Assembly: GCA_021737245.1 (NCBI GenBank)
Contig: JAIPEI010000105.1
Coordinates: 1 to 9,618 of the forward strand
From: Deltaproteobacteria bacterium
GTDB lineage: Bacteria; Desulfobacterota; DSM-4660; Desulfatiglandales; HGW-15
Length of the DNA: 9,618 nucleotides
Direction: 5' to 3'
Under the pieces are notes generated by a model. It searched no databases, was not told the DNA's origin, and saw nothing but the letters and a program-made list of their open reading frames with translations. The translations under genes were made by a program, and so were the position numbers. Within the stretch, counting starts at the first letter, position 1. Every line of letters starts with the position of its first letter. This document shows positions 6,432 to 9,618 of this stretch, piece after piece.

Positions 6432-7089
6432 GGCACTCGAGACATTGAGCGAGGAAGGATTTCAGTTCTTCGGCAAGGTGACAGCCTCCGTGACCCACGA
6501 GATCAAGAATGCGCTCGCGGTCATCCGGGAGAATGCGGGTCTGATGGAAGACCTGATTTCCATGGGGGAGAGGAAAGGCGGTCTGGATCCGGCACGCATT
6601 CAGGCCCTTGCCGGAAAGATCGGAAAGCAGGCCATGAAGGCCGACGGCATCGTTCAAAACATGAACCGGTTCGCCCACAGCATGGACGAGCCCGTCGCGG
6701 AGCTGGACCTGGGCGACACCCTGAGGCTTCTAGCGGCCCTTTCCGGGAGGATCGCGGCGATGCACGGGGTCGTCTTCGAGACCCGGGTTCCGGATGCGCC
6801 CGTTCGGTTGAAAACCAACCCCTTCTTCATGGAGACCCTACTGTGGGGCTGCCTGGAGTTCGCCATGGTCGCGGCGGGTCCTGAAAAACGGCTGGCACTC
6901 GTCCTGGAGGAGGTGGAGACAGGAGCACGAATACGAGTCACCGGGGTCCGGGTGGCGGAGGAGGTGGAAGGCCCGGAATTTCCACCGGAGCGTCACAATG
7001 ACCTCCACCGCGTCCTCGGGGCGGAGGTTCGACTCGCGCCCTCACGGGATGAGATCATCATAGAGCTGCCGAAGGTCGCTTGTCTCTAA
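6424..7089 (+). CDS. Degenerate histidine-kinase-like protein, probable Spo0B/ChpT-type phosphotransferase
   Basis: A 221-residue soluble protein. Residues 10-90 form a DHp-like helical hairpin with the H-box ASVTHEIKNALAVI (21-34) and candidate phospho-acceptor His25; the usual Pro of HExxNP is Ala. The remainder follows the outline of an HK ATPase domain, including the closing LGAEVRLAP...IIIELP strand pair, but the N-box Asn, the DxGxG G1 box, the F-box and the GxGLGL G2 box are absent. It therefore should not bind ATP or autophosphorylate. A DHp dimer with a dead CA domain is the design of the phosphotransferases Spo0B and ChpT. Lying between two stand-alone receivers, it most plausibly moves phosphate between them; a receiver phosphatase is the alternative. 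The ATG at 6424 has AAGGAGGAG upstream. Confidence 0.8.
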   Translation: MGEALETLSEEGFQFFGKVTASVTHEIKNALAVIRENAGLMEDLISMGERKGGLDPARIQALAGKIGKQAMKADGIVQNMNRFAHSMDEPVAELDLGDTLRLLAALSGRIAAMHGVVFETRVPDAPVRLKTNPFFMETLLWGCLEFAMVAAGPEKRLALVLEEVETGARIRVTGVRVAEEVEGPEFPPERHNDLHRVLGAEVRLAPSRDEIIIELPKVACL

Positions 7090-7130
7090 GGTGATTTTTT
7101 CCCGTCATGAAAGGAAAGGAGTAAGGGAAA

Positions 7131-7571
7131 ATGAAAACCAGAGTCTTGATCGTGGACGATGAACAGGAGTTCGTGGAGGCCCTGTCGGAGCGTCTTTCCC
7201 TGCGGGACTACGATGTGACCACCTCCTCGAGCGGCAGGGACGCTGCGGAGAATGTGGCGCAGTACAACTACGACGTCGTTGTCCTGGACGTGCTCATGCC
7301 GGACATGGACGGCGTCGAGACCCTGAAGCGGATCAAGGGAGCCAAGCCCCTGACCGAGGTCATCATGCTCACCGGGCACGCCACGGTGGAAACGGCCATC
7401 GAGGGCATGAAGCTGGGGGCTTACGACTACCTCATGAAGCCCTGCAAGGACGACGAGCTGTTCGACAAGATCGACAAGGCGAGCGCCAAGAAGGCGGAGC
7501 ATGAGGAACGCATTCGAGAGGCCAAGGTCAAGGAGATCGTGTCTTCGCCACGGTCCGTCCTGAGCTCCTAG
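7131..7571 (+). CDS. Stand-alone response regulator with short charged C-terminal tail
   Basis: A 146-residue receiver with Asp9/Asp10, phospho-acceptor Asp53 in VVLDVLMPDMDG, Thr81 in LTGHA and Lys103 in MKPC. A tail of about 25 residues (EHEERIREAKVKEIVSSPRS) follows; it is highly charged and has no recognisable DNA-binding or enzymatic fold. The start is supported by AAGGAG about 10 bases upstream. It lies 41 bases after the phosphotransferase-like gene and shares the VDDExEFVEALSERLSLR signature with the other two receivers in this locus. It is probably the terminal acceptor of the relay, acting by protein contact, with the neighbouring transporter or fusion protein as candidate targets (inference). 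Confidence 0.92.
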   Translation: MKTRVLIVDDEQEFVEALSERLSLRDYDVTTSSSGRDAAENVAQYNYDVVVLDVLMPDMDGVETLKRIKGAKPLTEVIMLTGHATVETAIEGMKLGAYDYLMKPCKDDELFDKIDKASAKKAEHEERIREAKVKEIVSSPRSVLSS

Positions 7572-7621
7572 ATCCGGACGGTTCAATCCCGGCCCTGTGC
7601 CGGTTCAGACAAAGGAAACAT

Positions 7622-8206
7622 ATGACGCTTGCAGACGAGGCGCTGAGGACGCTGCTCGAGGGAAACGAGCGGTTCGCTGAAACGGAATCCACCCATCCAC
7701 GGCTCACACTGGATCGACGCAGGCAACTCCTGGGAGGCCAGCGGCCCTTTGCGGTGGTCCTGGGGTGCTCCGACTCCCGTGTGCCGCCCGAGCTGCTGTT
7801 CGACCAGGGGCTGGGGGATCTGTTCGTCGTGCGGACAGCCGGCCACGTACTGGGAAGGGCCGCCCTGGAGAGCATCGAGTACGCCGTGTCCCATCTGGGG
7901 ACCCCGCTGGTGCTGGTCCTGGCCCACTCCGACTGCGGTGCGGTGGCAGCGACCGTGGCCGCACGCAACACGGCACCCGGAGAGATGTCCTGTCTCGTCT
8001 CCGAGATCCTGCCGGCGGTGGAGGAGGCCTCCGCGCTCACGGGAGACCTGGTGAACAACGCCTCGAAGATCCACGCCCGGCGGACGGTGGATCTCCTCCG
8101 TTCGGAATCCTTTGCGCTGAAAGAGATGGAGCGTTCCGGCCGGGGTGCGGCCGTACCCGCCTTCTATGACCTGGAAACCGGCCGGGTGGAGATCCTGACG
8201 GGCTAG
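7622..8206 (+). CDS. Beta-class carbonic anhydrase
   Basis: A 194-residue zinc enzyme interconverting CO2 and bicarbonate. The three zinc ligands Cys49, His102 and Cys105 are visible in GCSDSRVPPE and AHSDCGAV, with the Asp51/Arg53 catalytic dyad. The C-terminal strand AFYDLETGRVEIL matches the family's usual ending, and the length is normal for compact bacterial members. No signal peptide is seen, so it acts in the cytoplasm. AAAGGAAA precedes the ATG. The 50-base spacing from the receiver gene suggests it is the last gene of the phosphorelay unit. SulP transporters and carbonic anhydrases are often genetically linked or fused elsewhere, which supports a joint role with the SulP protein in inorganic carbon handling. 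Confidence 0.95.
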   Translation: MTLADEALRTLLEGNERFAETESTHPRLTLDRRRQLLGGQRPFAVVLGCSDSRVPPELLFDQGLGDLFVVRTAGHVLGRAALESIEYAVSHLGTPLVLVLAHSDCGAVAATVAARNTAPGEMSCLVSEILPAVEEASALTGDLVNNASKIHARRTVDLLRSESFALKEMERSGRGAAVPAFYDLETGRVEILTG

Positions 8207-8209
8207 CAC

Positions 8210-8228
8210 GGATCTTGGGCGAAGATCC
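8210..8228. terminator. Stem-loop between convergent genes, possible weak terminator
   Basis: GGATCTT (8210-8216) and AAGATCC (8222-8228) form a perfect 7 bp stem around a 5-base loop, four bases after the carbonic anhydrase stop. No T run follows on either strand, so it is not a textbook intrinsic terminator. It may protect 3' ends or assist termination between the converging transcripts. The rest of the 61-base gap shows nothing else. Confidence 0.4.
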
Positions 8229-8267
8229 ATCGTATCAAGCTGAGAGATTTCGAGTCTGGGGCGCATT

Positions 8268-9446
8268 TCACCGGGAACGGCCGGACCGCGACCGCAGCTC
8301 CGGCGGCATGATGAACACCCGCCTCATCCCCTCCTCGAGGGCCACGGCCTGCTCGGGACAGAAACGGGAGCAGATCCCGCATCCGAAGCAGGCGTTCTCG
8401 TCGACCTCCGCCACCCCTTCGTCGCTCAACGCAACGGCCTCGGTCGGGCACCGTTCCTCACAAACCCCACAGCCGCTGCAGGCCTCCGGATCGATGACTG
8501 CGAGATGAAAGGTGGAGTTGATGAGGGGCAGCGTGCCGCTCCGCCACAATCGGATCGTGTCGCAGCAGTCCTTGCAGCAGTTGCAGATGCTCGTCTCCGG
8601 GCTGGCCTCGCGGGAGTGTGGATGGAAAGCCTTGTGTACCAGCCCCGCCTGTTCGGCCTCCTGCATGATGCCCAGCGCCTCCTCCCGGGAAACCTTCCTG
8701 GCAAACCCCTGTGCCACGGTGTGGCGTGCGGATTTTCCGAAGGTGAAGCAGTTCAGGGTGGGCGCGCCGGTGCTGCACGGGTCGCCCAGCAGGCTGCGCC
8801 GCTGGCGGCAGAAGCAGTGACCCACGGCGATATCGTCGAACTTATCGATGATCTCCTCCACGCTCTGGCTGGGCAGGACATACTCGTCGAACGATTCCAG
8901 CTTCCTGTCGATCTTGAGGATCCGCGTCGGCTTTCCATCCTCTGAGGTCCGGGTGGGAACGGTTCGGTCCGTGGCCGGGGCCTTCTCGAGCAGGGGGTAG
9001 AGGGTGTCGTAGCTGCCCTGGATGCGGTCGCGAAGCTCGTCCAGCAGCTTTTCAAACAGCAGCGCCAGCTCTTTCTCCTCCCGGCTGCCGCTCAGCTCTC
9101 CCATGAACCTGTACTCCATCAGGCCGACCAGCATCAGCGGCAGAAGGCGGTAGACCATCACCCCCGCCGAGCTCGGCTGGTTGAAAAGCAGGCCCTTGCG
9201 GGCGAGGCTCGCCGCCGCCGACTCGATGCGGTCCTGCGGAAGCCCGGTTGTTTCAACCAGCTGATCGAGGGTCTGGGATGACTTTTCGCGAAACGCTTCG
9301 ATCAGGTCCAGCTCCCTCTCGTTGTCACCGACAACGGAGGAGACGATGGCCCTGGCCGTTTCACTGACGGGAAACTGGATCATCCCCTGCTTGCAGACCA
9401 CCTCGGCCGCCTTGCTCACCTTTTCTTCCATCATGATTGGGGTCAT
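8268..9446 (-). CDS. Winged-helix-like 4Fe-4S protein with dicluster ferredoxin C-terminus
   Basis: A 392-residue cytoplasmic iron-sulfur protein. Residues about 15-105 resemble a winged-helix fold (TLDQLVETTGLPQDRIESAA, then LARKGLLFN). The middle has an unusual cysteine set: Cys211 and Cys213 in GHCFCRQRR, Cys224, Cys233, and a cluster at 288-295 in ICNCCKDCC. The C-terminus is a 2x[4Fe-4S] ferredoxin: CSGCGVCEERCP (323-334) and CFGCGICSRFCP (353-364). Up to three or more clusters could be held. No catalytic domain is recognised, so electron transfer or redox sensing are both open. The start at 9446 has AAAGGAG 7 bases upstream and overlaps the stop of mpl. Similar proteins occur in strict anaerobes; a specific function is not known to me. 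Confidence 0.85.
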   Translation of the reverse strand: MTPIMMEEKVSKAAEVVCKQGMIQFPVSETARAIVSSVVGDNERELDLIEAFREKSSQTLDQLVETTGLPQDRIESAAASLARKGLLFNQPSSAGVMVYRLLPLMLVGLMEYRFMGELSGSREEKELALLFEKLLDELRDRIQGSYDTLYPLLEKAPATDRTVPTRTSEDGKPTRILKIDRKLESFDEYVLPSQSVEEIIDKFDDIAVGHCFCRQRRSLLGDPCSTGAPTLNCFTFGKSARHTVAQGFARKVSREEALGIMQEAEQAGLVHKAFHPHSREASPETSICNCCKDCCDTIRLWRSGTLPLINSTFHLAVIDPEACSGCGVCEERCPTEAVALSDEGVAEVDENACFGCGICSRFCPEQAVALEEGMRRVFIMPPELRSRSGRSR

Positions 9447-9618
9447 GTTTTCGCTCCTTTACCGGCCTCCCCCAGCGCATCGAGCAGCCTGGCATGGATC
9501 CCGTGGAAGGCCCCGTTGGACATGACCAGGACGACGTGTCCCGGTCCGAGGCGGCGGAGGAGGGCGTCGAGAAGGGCCTCCGTGGTCTCTGCGTAAACGG
9601 CGTCGAGCCCCCGCCTCC
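9443..9618 (-). CDS. mpl: Mpl-type murein tripeptide ligase, C-terminal end only
   Basis: The last 57 codons of a gene entering from the right edge. The peptide contains GHVVLVMSNGAFHGIHARLL, which matches the characteristic C-terminus of Mpl (in Escherichia coli, ILVMSNGGFGGIHQKLL). Mpl joins UDP-N-acetylmuramate to recycled L-Ala-gamma-D-Glu-meso-DAP in the cytoplasm, feeding peptidoglycan turnover products back into synthesis. The TGA stop (9445-9443) overlaps the ATG of the 4Fe-4S gene, so the two are likely cotranslated. Only the end is visible, so a related Mur ligase cannot be fully excluded. Confidence 0.85.
   Translation of the reverse strand, partial: RRGLDAVYAETTEALLDALLRRLGPGHVVLVMSNGAFHGIHARLLDALGEAGKGAKT

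Noticed and set aside
7589..7603. Short inverted repeat CCGGC/GCCGG between the second receiver and carbonic anhydrase genes
   Set aside because: Only 5 bp of GC-rich stem without a T tract; expected by chance in this composition.

Overview
The window looks like chromosomal DNA of a GC-rich Gram-negative anaerobe, most likely a member of the Desulfobacterota (former Deltaproteobacteria). This is inferred from the style of the proteins: a dCache sensor kinase with several stand-alone receivers, a multi-cysteine 4Fe-4S protein with a winged-helix-like front, and an Mpl-type cell-wall recycling ligase. No 16S or other marker is present, so the placement is tentative. Coding density is high, and I see no tRNA, rRNA, CRISPR array, transposase or integrase.

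Plus strand, 86-8206: eight genes run in one direction. First comes a TetR-family repressor (86-670) preceded by a sigma-70-like promoter that overlaps a 13+13 bp palindrome. Next is a SulP anion transporter with a STAS tail (624-2819), whose start overlaps the repressor gene; it carries an extra soluble block of about 140 residues in the middle of its membrane domain. Then a three-part protein (3023-4243): a cytidylate-kinase-like domain, a BON-like domain and a receiver. It is followed by a dCache sensor histidine kinase (4315-6054), a single-domain receiver (6054-6431), a small histidine-kinase-like protein that keeps the phospho-accepting histidine but has lost its ATP-binding boxes (6424-7089), a second stand-alone receiver (7131-7571), and a beta-class carbonic anhydrase (7622-8206).

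Minus strand, 9618-8268: the 3' end of mpl runs in from the right edge, and its stop overlaps the start of a 392-residue 4Fe-4S protein. This unit converges on the carbonic anhydrase gene, with a stem-loop in the 61-base gap between them.

Reading as a system (inference): kinase, receiver, Spo0B/ChpT-like phosphotransferase and second receiver are in the order expected of a complete His-Asp-His-Asp phosphorelay. No DNA-binding output domain is encoded among them. The relay sits between a SulP transporter and a carbonic anhydrase, a pairing that suggests bicarbonate/CO2 handling under post-translational control, although sulfate or another anion cannot be excluded. The receiver-bearing cytidylate-kinase-like/BON protein is flanked by two direct copies of a 49-base sequence (44/49 identical), which makes it look like a cassette or marks both junctions with a shared RNA or DNA element.
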